Translations under genes and position numbers: made by a program
The notes under the pieces: model-generated
Seen by the model: only the letters and a program-made list of their open reading frames with translations
Told to the model about the DNA's origin: nothing
Database searches by the model: none
NCBI RefSeq assembly: GCF_900101475.1
Contig: NZ_FMZV01000001.1
Span: 1-64,000, forward strand
Source of the DNA: Ruegeria marina
GTDB lineage: Bacteria; Pseudomonadota; Alphaproteobacteria; Rhodobacterales; Rhodobacteraceae
Reading direction: 5' to 3'
DNA length: 64,000 bases
Shown here: piece by piece, positions 1-8,131 of the stretch
Position numbering within the stretch: position 1 is the stretch's first letter
Layout: every line of letters begins with the position of its first letter

Positions 1-267
1 CAAACCCAGGGCAAGATCGAGCGCTGGCACCAGACCATGAAGAACCGCGTTCTGCTGGAAAACTACTTCCTGCCCGGCGAGTTGGAACGCCAGATCGGCG
101 CCTTCGTCGACCACTACAACAACCACCGATATCACGAGAGCCTGGCAAACCTGACCCCGGCCGACGTCTACCATGGTCGCGGCGCGAAGATCCTGAAGAT
201 GAGAGAGGAGATCAAGAAACAGACAATCCGGCAACGCCGCTTGCAGCACCAAGCAGCTGCCGCTTAA
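1..267 (+). CDS. IS3-family transposase, C-terminal fragment (5' end outside window)
   Basis: The reading frame is open from base 1 to the TAA at 265-267 (88 residues). It opens with Gln-Thr-Gln-Gly-Lys-Ile-Glu-Arg-Trp, the block holding the last catalytic Glu of the DDE integrase core (residue 7 of the fragment). It continues with the HYNNHRYHESL and LTPADVY motifs typical of IS3/IS150-type OrfB proteins. The tail is rich in Lys, Arg and Gln. This is the part that cuts and joins the element's DNA ends. Whether the whole transposase is intact cannot be seen. Confidence 0.85.
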   Translation, partial: QTQGKIERWHQTMKNRVLLENYFLPGELERQIGAFVDHYNNHRYHESLANLTPADVYHGRGAKILKMREEIKKQTIRQRRLQHQAAAA

Positions 268-341
268 ACTTAAACAGAAACCGAACCAGAGCCTCCGTTA
301 CGAAACGGCCTGCGAAGTCCGAAAAACCCTGACGACGGACA
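1..341 (+). mobile_element. Right-hand end of an IS3-family insertion sequence
   Basis: The window opens inside an insertion element. Bases 1-267 encode the C-terminal part of a DDE transposase. About 75 noncoding bases follow, and a TGACGACGGACA-type end stops near base 341. That terminus resembles the ends of IS3-group elements that finish in TGACGACG. The left end is outside the window, so the inverted repeat and target duplication cannot be checked. The element abuts a 5'-truncated catabolic gene, which suggests it inserted into that gene or deleted part of it. The exact boundary is inferred. Confidence 0.6.
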
Positions 342-344
342 CTG

Positions 345-761
345 ATGATGCATACGGATGGTGCGGTGCTGCCCCTGATCGACGACCTGATCGAGACCGG
401 AGCGGATATTCTGAACCCGGTGCAGACGTCGACGGCCGGGATGGGTGACACTGCCGCCCTGAACCAGAAATTTGGGGATCGGATTGCGTTCCACGGCGCG
501 ATGGACGTGCAGCAAATGATGCCGAACGCGACGCAGGACGAGCTGAAATGGGAAGTCGCCCGCCGCATGAAGGATCTGGGAACCAATGGGGGATATATCA
601 TCGCACCGTGCCACAATATCGGTCACGACATTCCGCCCGAGAACACGTTGGCGTTCTTTCAGATGGTGCGTGACATGGGGCGGTATCCGCTTGATCTGGA
701 TGCGGCGTTGTCCAGCGGCGCCTCATATTTCGAGCGACTGAAGCGCGAAGGTGGGGAATGA
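345..761 (+). pseudogene. Uroporphyrinogen decarboxylase-family corrinoid methyltransferase, 5'-truncated
   Basis: The frame gives 138 residues that match only the C-terminal third of the URO-D/MtaA/CmuA methyltransferase fold. It starts at the conserved His-Thr-Asp-Gly block, runs through ILNPVQ, FHGAMDVQ and GGYIIAPCHN, and ends with DIPPENTLAF. Family members have roughly 340-400 residues, so about 200 are missing. The insertion-sequence end lies directly upstream. A corrinoid protein gene nearby (5194-5835, other strand) would be the natural methyl-group partner, so the intact enzyme probably demethylated a small substrate onto cob(I)alamin. The stop codon overlaps the next start (ATGA), so the fragment may still be transcribed with the operon. 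Confidence 0.8.
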
Positions 762-1534
762 CACCCAATGCCCGCTTCAAGGCACGCCTGATCGCGCGTG
801 AGCCCCTGGTCGGGTGTTTCGTCAAGACGCCGCACCCGATTGTCGTCGAAGTTCTGGGGGCCGGGCCGCTGGATTTTCTGATCCTGGACGGTGAACATTC
901 GCCCTTTGACCGCGCCGCGATCGACGCTTGCATGCTTGCCGCCCGCGCCGTTGGTTGCGCCGTGCTGGTGCGGGTGCCGAATGACGACCCTTCGACCATT
1001 CTGGGTGTTCTGGACTGCGGGGCCGCCGGGGTGGTGGCGCCTCATGTCACAAGCGTTGAGCAGGCGCGCAAGTTGGCGCGGTCAATGCATTATGTGGCTG
1101 GTGGCCGCGGAATTGCGGGCACCACCCGCGCCGGCGGGTACGGTGTGCGGCCATTGACGGAACATCGCAAGGCATCCAGCGCCGAGGTGTCGCTGATCTG
1201 CCAGATTGAGGATCGCGAAGGTGTCGATTGCTATGACGGAATCGCCGCGGTTGATGGGGTCGATGCGTTGTTTGTCGGACGGGCGGATCTGAGCGTTTCA
1301 TACGGGCTTGACGATTTTGCCGCGCCCGAAACCGCAAAGATTTGCGGCGACGTTCTGTCTGCCAAGGGGGCTGCCACCGGCCTTTATTGCGCGCCGGGCG
1401 AGGATCCCGGCCCCTGGCGGGCCTGCGGTGCAAGTTTCTTCGTCACCGGCTCTGATCACAGCTTGCTGCAACACGGCGCCAAGGCGTTGAAGGCCAGCTT
1501 CACCCCCGCCAACAAGACGACAGGAGAGACATGA
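758..1534 (+). CDS. HpcH/HpaI aldolase family protein
   Basis: The 258-residue length is normal for class II pyruvate aldolases of the HpcH/HpaI (2,4-dihydroxyhept-2-ene-1,7-dioate aldolase) family, which cleave 4-hydroxy-2-oxo acids. Visible landmarks are LDGEH at residues 43-47 (catalytic His), the CQIEDREG block near 150 and FVGRADLS near 175, which supply the metal-binding Glu and Asp. The ATG overlaps the preceding stop and has a GGTGGGGA ribosome site. It ends in an ATGA overlap with the next gene, so translation is coupled along the operon. The substrate cannot be told from sequence. With the methyltransferase remnant and the hydroxyacid dehydrogenase it suggests catabolism of a methylated or methoxylated compound. 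Confidence 0.85.
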   Translation: MTPNARFKARLIAREPLVGCFVKTPHPIVVEVLGAGPLDFLILDGEHSPFDRAAIDACMLAARAVGCAVLVRVPNDDPSTILGVLDCGAAGVVAPHVTSVEQARKLARSMHYVAGGRGIAGTTRAGGYGVRPLTEHRKASSAEVSLICQIEDREGVDCYDGIAAVDGVDALFVGRADLSVSYGLDDFAAPETAKICGDVLSAKGAATGLYCAPGEDPGPWRACGASFFVTGSDHSLLQHGAKALKASFTPANKTTGET

Positions 1535-2787
1535 TGAACAGCCTTCTCACCCCCGATTTTGCGCGCAACATCCGCATTCTGGGTCATTCCGACCAGGGGG
1601 GACGTGCCGACGGCATTCAGATAATGGTCTCGGGCGGCTATGCCTATTTGGGGCACGTGTTCAACAACGGCTTTTCGGTCATCGACGTGCGCGATCCTAA
1701 GAACCCGGTCTTCGTAAAACACATCCCGCAGCCTGAAGGCACCTGGAGCCAGCACCTTCAGACTCATGGCGATATTCTGATCGTCAACAACATGTGTGAC
1801 ATGCTGAAGGTCGAGACCTCGGGCGCATTCGATCCGGGCGAGTATTACAAAGGGTCTGTCGCCGACAAAGTGGACCTGTCGGGCGGAGACAAGCCCTATT
1901 CCGCGGGCATGCGGGTTTATGACATATCAGACCGGGCCAACCCGCGTGAGATCGCATTTCTCGACGTGCCCGGCCTGGGCGTCCATCGGGTGTTCTGGGA
2001 TGGCGGCGATTGGGCCTATATCTCCGCTCTTCCTCCGGGGTTTTCGGATGATATCTTCATGATTGTTGACTTCCGCAACCCCGAGAAGCCCGAAGTGGTT
2101 TCAAAGCTTTGGAAGGAGGGCATGCACACGGCAGGAGGCGAGAAGCCGCGGTGGGATCCCAAGTACCGTTATGCGTTGCATCATGCGATCATCAAGGGTG
2201 ATCTGGGGGCTGCCGCGTGGCGGGACGGGGGAATGTCGTTGATTGACGTGTCCGATCGCTATAACCCGCGGTTCATCAGTCACGATAATCCTTGCCCGCC
2301 TTTTGCCGGTCACACGCACAACACCTTGCCGCTTCCGGGGCGCGGGCTGCTGTTTGTCGTCGAAGAAAGCCAGGCGGATAATTGCGAGGACGGGATCAAG
2401 CGCAACTGGGTCTATGACATCTCGGTCCCGGAGAACCCCGTGACCATCGCGACCACGCTGCCACCGGGCGAGGAAGACTATAAGCACAAAGGCGGGCAGT
2501 TCGGGCCGCACAATGTTCATGAAAACCGGTCGGAAGGGTTCCAAAGCGAAGAACTGATGTTCGTCACCTACCAAAACGCCGGGCTTCGGGTCTATGACAT
2601 CTCGAACCCGTTCCGCCCGGAAGAGGTTGCCGCCTGCGTTCCACCCGCCCCAACCAGGCTGATGGACTATCGGCCCAATCGCCCGTTGGTGGTCGACACC
2701 ACAGATGTCTATGTGGACAAGCAGGGCCTGATCTACACCACAGACATGAATGCGGGTCTGTATATCATGGAAATGGATGGGCTGTGA
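1531..2787 (+). CDS. LVIVD-repeat beta-propeller protein
   Basis: The 418-residue protein is built from repeated VYDISDxxNPxxI-type units (FSVIDVRDPKNP, MRVYDISDRANP, MSLIDVSDRYNP, LRVYDISNPFRP and others). These are the LVIVD repeats of a seven-bladed propeller-like fold. No signal peptide is evident. The start ATG overlaps the stop of the aldolase gene. The role of such proteins in catabolic clusters is not established. They may be esterases, lactonases or binding proteins, and no catalytic motif can be assigned here. His residues cluster in HxxH-like positions, which could bind metal. The family call is secure; the function is unknown. Confidence 0.75.
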   Translation: MMNSLLTPDFARNIRILGHSDQGGRADGIQIMVSGGYAYLGHVFNNGFSVIDVRDPKNPVFVKHIPQPEGTWSQHLQTHGDILIVNNMCDMLKVETSGAFDPGEYYKGSVADKVDLSGGDKPYSAGMRVYDISDRANPREIAFLDVPGLGVHRVFWDGGDWAYISALPPGFSDDIFMIVDFRNPEKPEVVSKLWKEGMHTAGGEKPRWDPKYRYALHHAIIKGDLGAAAWRDGGMSLIDVSDRYNPRFISHDNPCPPFAGHTHNTLPLPGRGLLFVVEESQADNCEDGIKRNWVYDISVPENPVTIATTLPPGEEDYKHKGGQFGPHNVHENRSEGFQSEELMFVTYQNAGLRVYDISNPFRPEEVAACVPPAPTRLMDYRPNRPLVVDTTDVYVDKQGLIYTTDMNAGLYIMEMDGL

Positions 2788-3773
2788 TGGCGAAGGTCGT
2801 AGTGTCTGGACAAATTCACCCTGATGGGATGGCTATTCTGAACGCGGAACCGGGATTAGAGGTCGAGCTGTTCACCGACCCCGGTACGCCGGTCCCGATG
2901 GACAGCCTTGCTTCGGCCGATGCGTTGCTGATCCGTTATGGGGTGGTGACCGCAGAGCAAGTTGAAAAGATGCCCAATCTGCAGGTCGTGTCGCGTCATG
3001 GTGTGGGTTGCGACAATCTTCCCACCGCCGAACTGGCCGCGCGCGGCGTGCCCGTCACCATCGTCGGTCCGGTCAATGCCGTTTCGGTCGCCGAACAGGT
3101 GATGGCAATGATGCTCGTGCTGGCAAAGCAACTGGTGCCGGGGGATGCCGCGGTGCGTGGGTCAGACTGGAACTTTCGCAATCACATCGTGATGAGCGAA
3201 CTGGCCGGGAAAAACCTGATGCTGTTGGGATTTGGCCGTATCGGTCGCGAGGTTGCCCGGCGCGCCCGCGCCTTCGATATGGAAGTTCGTGTGTTCGATC
3301 CCTTCGTCTCGGCGGAGATCGTGCTAGACGCTGGCTGCCTGCCCATCGCCGACTGGCAAGCAAACCTGCCCGAGGTGGATGTTCTGAGCCTTCATCTGCC
3401 CGCAACCCCCGAAACCAGGGGTATGATCGCGGCGCCCGAGTTTGCGCGAATGAAGCCGACCGCGATCCTGATCAACGCCGCGCGCGGCGGACTGATCGAC
3501 GAGGATGCGCTTTACGCCGCCCTTGGCGGACCGATGGCACAAGGTGGCGCCGGGCTGGATTGCCTGACTTCCGAACCACCCGCACCGGACCTGCCCCTGT
3601 TTGGCTTGCCCAATGTCGTGTTCAGTCCACATTCGGCAGCGCTCAGTGCCGAGGCCGTCCGCAGGATGGGCACGGTCGCGGCCCAGAACGTCGTGGATGG
3701 TCTGAACAGCCGTGTGAACCGCGAACTGATCTTCAACCGCCGTGCATTGGAAGAGGCCGGGCATGCAGTCTGA
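2787..3773 (+). CDS. D-isomer-specific 2-hydroxyacid dehydrogenase
   Basis: Starting at the ATG inside the TGATG overlap at 2785-2789, this gives about 328 residues, typical of the D-2-hydroxyacid/phosphoglycerate dehydrogenase family. A GTG three bases upstream is an alternative start. The NAD-binding motif is GFGRIG (near residue 150). The catalytic Arg lies in INAARGG, the Glu in TSEPP and the His in SPHSAAL, so the Arg-Glu-His triad is complete. It should reduce a 2-oxo acid, or oxidise a 2-hydroxy acid, with NAD(H). Its place after a pyruvate aldolase suggests that it handles a 2-oxo acid product of the same pathway. Confidence 0.85.
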   Translation: MAKVVVSGQIHPDGMAILNAEPGLEVELFTDPGTPVPMDSLASADALLIRYGVVTAEQVEKMPNLQVVSRHGVGCDNLPTAELAARGVPVTIVGPVNAVSVAEQVMAMMLVLAKQLVPGDAAVRGSDWNFRNHIVMSELAGKNLMLLGFGRIGREVARRARAFDMEVRVFDPFVSAEIVLDAGCLPIADWQANLPEVDVLSLHLPATPETRGMIAAPEFARMKPTAILINAARGGLIDEDALYAALGGPMAQGGAGLDCLTSEPPAPDLPLFGLPNVVFSPHSAALSAEAVRRMGTVAAQNVVDGLNSRVNRELIFNRRALEEAGHAV

Positions 3774-4497
3774 CATCCCAACCCACGGATATTTGCCGAT
3801 TGTCGACATCACGATCCCCATTCATTGGGACAACCATGCGCTGCTGATGTTCGGCATCTGGTTTCTGCTGGTGCCTGTGGCGGTGTTGTTCCTGCGGTTC
3901 GGCAAGATTCCCCCGACGACCTATGGCATCCCGCGCGGCACCCCGAAATGGGCGTGGCCAGAGCTCTGCTGGACCGTGCACAAGAAGCTTCTCTATGTGG
4001 CGATGTTTCTTGCCGTGGGCGGGACTGGGTTCGCGATGCTTCTCAGCGGTGGGTTCTCAGGGTCGCTCCATGCTTGGTTTGGTGTCGGCACCCTGATCCT
4101 GGGTGTGCTGCAAGTGGTGTCATCCTGGTTTCGCGGCAGCCATGGCGGGCGCAAGGACCCGCAGGCGGATCCTGATAACCGCGCCACATGGGGCGGTAAT
4201 CATTTCAACATGACCGCGCAGCGCTGGTGGTTCGAAGCGTATCACAAGACCGGGGGATATTTCGCCCTGTTCCTGGCCGTTGGGGCGGTGGCGACGGGCC
4301 TGTCGCAATTCTGGATGCCCGGGATTGCAATCTCATTGGGAGCCATCGTGTTTGCAGGCCTTGTTCTTGCAGTCGTCCTTCAAGGTCGTGGCCATCACCA
4401 CGACACTTGTCAATCGGTCTATGGCAGTCATCCCAATCACCCCTTCAACAAGCGGCGGTTTCGCAGGATGCTGACCGAGCAGGACGAGAGACCCTGA
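3763..4497 (+). CDS. Cytochrome b561-like membrane protein
   Basis: The chosen ATG at 3763 overlaps the end of the dehydrogenase gene by 11 bp and gives 244 residues. Five to six hydrophobic segments are visible. Candidate haem-ligand histidines sit in helix-like contexts: WTVHKKLLYVAM, GSLHAWFGVG and EAYHKTGGYFAL, with another in HWDNHALLMF. This layout resembles the eukaryotic-type cytochrome b561/ferric reductase (CYB561/DOMON-associated) transmembrane domain, which carries electrons across the membrane. It may link oxidation by the operon's enzymes to the quinone pool. The C-terminal tail is His-rich and cytoplasmic-looking. It converges with the gene at 4513, only 15 bp away. Confidence 0.65.
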   Translation: MQSDIPTHGYLPIVDITIPIHWDNHALLMFGIWFLLVPVAVLFLRFGKIPPTTYGIPRGTPKWAWPELCWTVHKKLLYVAMFLAVGGTGFAMLLSGGFSGSLHAWFGVGTLILGVLQVVSSWFRGSHGGRKDPQADPDNRATWGGNHFNMTAQRWWFEAYHKTGGYFALFLAVGAVATGLSQFWMPGIAISLGAIVFAGLVLAVVLQGRGHHHDTCQSVYGSHPNHPFNKRRFRRMLTEQDERP

Positions 4498-4512
4498 GTC
4501 GGTCGCGGGTGC

Positions 4513-5181
4513 CTAATCGTCGGGCAGGTGCAGCGCAAGCCCGAGAAGCGAGTTCAACGGCTGAAAACAGCCGGTGTCCGTCACCTTGAAGCCGGGATTG
4601 GCGTTGTCGAAGACGGATAGCAGCGCCTGCACCCGTGCCGGATCCCAGCTGCGCCGAACGCCACATTGTTCGCTGGCCAGCACGGGGATACGACGCGTTC
4701 GGCCAGTTGCCGCATTGTTCCGCAGATATCGGTGTGCGTCGCGTCCCAGTGCGAACAAGACCTCGCCACCCAGATCGGACTGAACGTGATGCGCGCCATA
4801 GTCCTTGCCAAGCCAGTCAAAAGCCTGCGCTTGCGTGTAGTTCAGGGTGAGAAGATAGGCCGTGATCGTGGCGCCGCGTTGCAGATCATTTGCATCAACG
4901 ATGCCTTCCAGCAGCACCCGGTCCGCGAGCAGCACACCCCGATCGGTCATCGTGGTCGTCACTGGCATGAAGAATGCCTCGGGCCGGGCCAGCGCCGTGA
5001 TACATGCTGATGCCTGGTCGAACCACGCCGCCAGCCCCTCCGCCCGCTTGCCGCCTTTATCCAGCGCGCGCGCATATTGCGTCTGACGCGCCAGCCGCGC
5101 CCGCGCGATATCCAGGAGCCCGGATACAGGCAATGTGAACCGCACCTCAGTATGAGTCATGGCGCCAAGGAGGCTCATCAC
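4513..5181 (-). CDS. Possible corrinoid-activation protein (MetH activation domain-like)
   Basis: The 222-residue protein follows the corrinoid protein gene after 12 bp on the same strand. Its C-terminal half holds a cysteine block (SEQCGVRRSWD) and a VTDTGCFQPLNSLLGL segment. These resemble, at low identity, the GYPACPD and TESYAMxPAASVSG blocks of the vitamin B12-dependent methionine synthase activation domain. Such stand-alone proteins are found beside corrinoid methyltransferase genes and are thought to keep the cobalamin reduced. The assignment rests on these weak matches and on context. The start could be the ATG at 5181, 5178 or 5160; none has a strong ribosome site. Confidence 0.45.
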   Translation of the reverse strand: MMSLLGAMTHTEVRFTLPVSGLLDIARARLARQTQYARALDKGGKRAEGLAAWFDQASACITALARPEAFFMPVTTTMTDRGVLLADRVLLEGIVDANDLQRGATITAYLLTLNYTQAQAFDWLGKDYGAHHVQSDLGGEVLFALGRDAHRYLRNNAATGRTRRIPVLASEQCGVRRSWDPARVQALLSVFDNANPGFKVTDTGCFQPLNSLLGLALHLPDD

Positions 5182-5193
5182 GCCAAGAGGCGC

Positions 5194-5835
5194 TCAGGCC
5201 ACCATTCCCAACGCGCGTTTGACCGCCTTGACCGCACCCGGAGCATCTTCGCCAAAGGCGTCGGCACCGATCTTGTCGGCATAATCCTGGGTGATAACGG
5301 CGCCTCCGATGACAATCTTGGCGCCGTTGCTGACCTCGCGCAAATGGTTCACAACGCTGATCATCTGGGGCTTGGTGGTCGTCAGAAGGGCGCTCAGGCA
5401 GACAACCTGGTTGCCGCGTTCCAGCGCCTTGGCGAATTCTTCGTTCGCCACGTCCACGCCAAGATCCTCGACCTCGAAGCCTGCGCCTTTCAGCATCATC
5501 ACGACCAGGTTCTTGCCGATGTCGTGCCAGTCCCCCTTTACACTTCCGATACACACGCGCGCCAGCGGTTCGTGGTCAGTTTGGGCTAGCACGGGTTCGA
5601 TAATGTCGATCCCACCCTGCATTGCGCGCGCGGCGACAAGCATTTCGGGCACAAAGACCTCGCCAGCAGAGAACTGTTCGCCCACCTCGGCCATGGCTGG
5701 GATCATCGCTTCGTTCAGCAAAACTGCAAGGTCGTCGCCGGCGTCGCGGGCTTTGGTGACGAGCGCGACGACGCAGTCGCGATCCCCGTCACAGATTGCC
5801 TCGAACAGGGCGTCTTTTTCGTCTTCGGTCAGCAT
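5194..5835 (-). CDS. Corrinoid (B12-binding) methyl-carrier protein, MtbC/MtaC type
   Basis: The 213-residue length and two-domain layout match stand-alone corrinoid proteins. An N-terminal four-helix cap occupies residues 1-90, with EVFVPEMLVAARAM typical of the methionine-synthase B12-binding module. A Rossmann-like B12 domain follows, carrying D102-x-H104-x-x-G107 in KGDWHDIGKNL, where His104 is the lower cobalt ligand. The protein shuttles methyl groups between a substrate-specific methyltransferase and an acceptor. The obvious methyltransferase partner, at 345-761 on the other strand, is truncated. The likely reactivase gene lies immediately downstream. The promoter region is shared with the LacI gene and contains two palindromes. 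Confidence 0.85.
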   Translation of the reverse strand: MLTEDEKDALFEAICDGDRDCVVALVTKARDAGDDLAVLLNEAMIPAMAEVGEQFSAGEVFVPEMLVAARAMQGGIDIIEPVLAQTDHEPLARVCIGSVKGDWHDIGKNLVVMMLKGAGFEVEDLGVDVANEEFAKALERGNQVVCLSALLTTTKPQMISVVNHLREVSNGAKIVIGGAVITQDYADKIGADAFGEDAPGAVKAVKRALGMVA

Positions 5836-5859
5836 AGATCAGGCTTTCGATTCTGCGAT

Positions 5860-5889
5860 GAATGCGCATTCAATATCATGCATTGATAT
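5860..5889. promoter_or_regulatory. Two palindromes in the corrinoid/LacI divergent promoter region
   Basis: A perfect 12-bp palindrome, GAATGCGCATTC, lies at 5860-5871, 25 bp upstream of the corrinoid gene start. Two bases later comes ATATCA-TGCAT-TGATAT (5873-5889), a 6-bp inverted repeat around five bases. Palindromes with a central CG are typical LacI-family operators, and a LacI-type gene starts divergently at 6029. Autoregulation and control of the corrinoid gene are inferred from position. Confidence 0.5.
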
Positions 5890-6028
5890 GCGCCGTCAAC
5901 ATTGCAAAATAGGCGTGAGCCGTGCATCATGCTGCGCTTGTCTTCGCCGATAAAGGTTTTCAGGCGGCGCGGACGGAGATAGAACGTACCGAATGCCGAT
6001 AAGACAAACGTGCCGAGGTTGTCGAAAA

Positions 6029-7078
6029 ATGAAAAGAAGATCAATTACATCATATGATGTCGCCCGAGCCGCCGGTGTGTCGCAATCGGCTGTGTCCCGG
6101 GCCTTTTCCCCCGGCGCGTCCATCGCTGACGCCACCAGAAAAAAAGTGCTGCGGGCCGCGCAAGAGCTGGGATACCAGCCGAATGCCATTGCAAGAAGTA
6201 TGTCGACCGCGCGTAAGGATGACCATCAGAAATCAGGTATGGTCGGCGTGATTGTCACCCGTCTGGAAGACCCGTTTTTTGCTCACACCATCGCCCATTT
6301 CAGCCGGAATCTTCAGGCGCAGGGTTGGCACATGCTGCTGTTTACTGTCGACAGCCAGGCCCAAGTCGACGACGCGCTGAACGCGCTGATGCAATACCAG
6401 ATTGATGGCGTGATCATCCTCTCGGCGTTACTGAGCAACCACATGACCAAGGTATGCCGCTCCAAGGGTATTCCGGTGATGCTTTACAACCGCAGTGCCG
6501 CCGAAAGCGGCGTCAGCTCGGTGGTGATTGACAACCGCGAGGGCGGGCGACTTGCCGCGGACCTGTTGCGCGAAGCGGGTCACGATCGGATCGCGTTTGT
6601 CGGCGCCGACACTGAGGATGAAACCTCTCGCGAGCGGCGGGCGGGGTTCGAGGAACGGTTGCGCGCGGACGGCTTGTCCCCGGTTCAGGTCGAGACGGGC
6701 GATTATACTTTTGTCAGCGGGCGTGAAGCGGGTCTGCGGCTGTTTGCGCGCAGCGAACGCCCGGACGCGGTGTTTTGTGCCAGCGACGTTATGGCACTCG
6801 GCGTGCTGCACGCGGTCCGGTTCGAGCTGGGTTTGCGCGTGCCGCAGGACTTGTCGCTGATCGGGTTCGACGATATTCCATCCGCGGCCTGGCCCGGGCA
6901 CTTGCTGACAACCATTCGCCAACCCATTCGGCGGATGATCCGCGAGGCCGTCGACATGCTGGTTGAGCGGATGGAAAATTCAGAAGCCGAAGCCAAGATC
7001 ACACGGTTTCCCGGTTCTCTCATCCTGCGCGATACGGTGCGGCGGATCGACACTGGGCAGACGAAGAACGAGACCTGA
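6029..7078 (+). CDS. LacI-family transcriptional regulator
   Basis: The chosen ATG at 6029 follows a GAGG site by ten bases and begins the protein directly at its DNA-binding domain. The helix-turn-helix SYDVARAAGVSQSAVSRAF lies at residues 8-26, followed by the LacI hinge region YQPNAIARSM. A periplasmic-binding-protein-like effector domain covers the rest (total 349 residues), with GRLAADLL and PDAVFCASDVMALG blocks. It probably senses a sugar-like or small organic inducer and represses the divergent corrinoid genes, and perhaps the operon at 345-4497. Two palindromes at 5860-5889 are candidate operators. Confidence 0.85.
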   Translation: MKRRSITSYDVARAAGVSQSAVSRAFSPGASIADATRKKVLRAAQELGYQPNAIARSMSTARKDDHQKSGMVGVIVTRLEDPFFAHTIAHFSRNLQAQGWHMLLFTVDSQAQVDDALNALMQYQIDGVIILSALLSNHMTKVCRSKGIPVMLYNRSAAESGVSSVVIDNREGGRLAADLLREAGHDRIAFVGADTEDETSRERRAGFEERLRADGLSPVQVETGDYTFVSGREAGLRLFARSERPDAVFCASDVMALGVLHAVRFELGLRVPQDLSLIGFDDIPSAAWPGHLLTTIRQPIRRMIREAVDMLVERMENSEAEAKITRFPGSLILRDTVRRIDTGQTKNET

Positions 7079-7179
7079 TCGACACGAACTCGCATGGCGT
7101 TTTCAGATCAGTCGTATCATGCCGCTGACGGAACGATTGTCAGCGCTGCCGGATCTTTCTTCGAGTTTAGGCTTCACGT

Positions 7180-8016
7180 CTATATTTCCCCTGCCAGCAT
7201 CGCTCGTTCATGCACCGCCAACGTTGCTGAAAACCTCCGGCACCCGAACTTGCGGATCACGTCGGGTACCCGCGCTTCATAGGCAGCATGCCCGATCAAA
7301 CGACACAGGTCGGACGCGTGGAACTGGCGGTTCGCAGTTGGTGCGGCTTGCATCTGTTTCAGCAATTCGCGCTCTTTGGGGTCCGTTATTGGTCTCGCGG
7401 GCGGCTTGGCCGCGGGACGAGTTGGAGTTCCCGACGAATTTCGCCATCGGCGCATGAAGCCAAGCAGGAAGCCGGCCGGCACCTTTCCGTTGCCTCGGGA
7501 CCGATTGAACGCGAGGAAGCGGTCCCAGATGATCTGGGTGTCGACGTTCCAGCAGGGCAGCGTGGCCTTCGCTGCTTTGATGAGCTCCGCCCAACTGGTC
7601 TGAAAAACGTTCGAACTCGCGGTGATGTCGATCAGTCCTGAGAAGATAGTTTTGTTATTATTATCTCTAGATAGTGATGTGTCACCTTCACCTGACACGA
7701 GATCATGGGTTTCACTCTCCTCATCGAAGGCGGAAAACCGAAAGATCCAGGGTGCGAACTTGCCATTCGTCTTCGCTCGCTCGAGCTGCAACTCCGACGT
7801 CTCAAGTTCGTTCAGAAGAACCGTAAGATACTGCCGTGAAACACCCATCTTCTCCGCCAGGGCCGAGAGGGTGAAGGCTGCCGTTCCGCGCGACAAACCG
7901 TTGTAGCCATCCTTCCAGGCGATAGCATCAAGGATGAGGGTGGCAAGCTTGTGCGCTGCAACAGAGAGATTTGTCTGCGTGATCCGTCGCAGGATCAGAC
8001 CAGTCGTAGGTTCCAT
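7180..8016 (-). CDS. HTH protein, possibly a plasmid replication initiator
   Basis: The start at 8016 has an AAGGAG site seven bases upstream and gives 278 residues. A helix-turn-helix-like segment, LAEKMGVSRQYLTVLLNELE, lies near residues 50-70. The C-terminal half has a basic, Pro/Ala-rich linker and ends in a short globular part. I do not recognise the family with certainty. Small plasmids of this group encode HTH proteins of this size next to a relaxase gene, and a decayed relaxase is present at 8420-8843 on the same strand, so a Rep-like role is plausible. Base composition is more AT-rich than the neighbours in the middle of the gene, in keeping with transfer. Confidence 0.5.
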   Translation of the reverse strand: MEPTTGLILRRITQTNLSVAAHKLATLILDAIAWKDGYNGLSRGTAAFTLSALAEKMGVSRQYLTVLLNELETSELQLERAKTNGKFAPWIFRFSAFDEESETHDLVSGEGDTSLSRDNNNKTIFSGLIDITASSNVFQTSWAELIKAAKATLPCWNVDTQIIWDRFLAFNRSRGNGKVPAGFLLGFMRRWRNSSGTPTRPAAKPPARPITDPKERELLKQMQAAPTANRQFHASDLCRLIGHAAYEARVPDVIRKFGCRRFSATLAVHERAMLAGEI

Positions 8017-8070
8017 GGTCGAGGTCTCCTTGGAGATCCGACGCCATGTCGCGAGGAAACAAAACCCTCG

Positions 8071-8091
8071 CCAGCAAAACAACTTTGCTGG
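8071..8091. repeat. Inverted repeat upstream of the HTH gene
   Basis: CCAGCAAA (8071-8078) and TTTGCTGG (8084-8091) form a perfect 8-bp stem around ACAAC. It lies about 55 bp upstream of the start of the HTH/Rep-like gene at 8016. It could be a rep-control hairpin, an operator or a terminator for rightward transcription. Otherwise the stretch 8017-8131 shows nothing. Confidence 0.4.
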
Positions 8092-8131
8092 TTGCAGGTG
8101 TTTTAGCGGAGCGCTAGCAACTGTATCTCTT

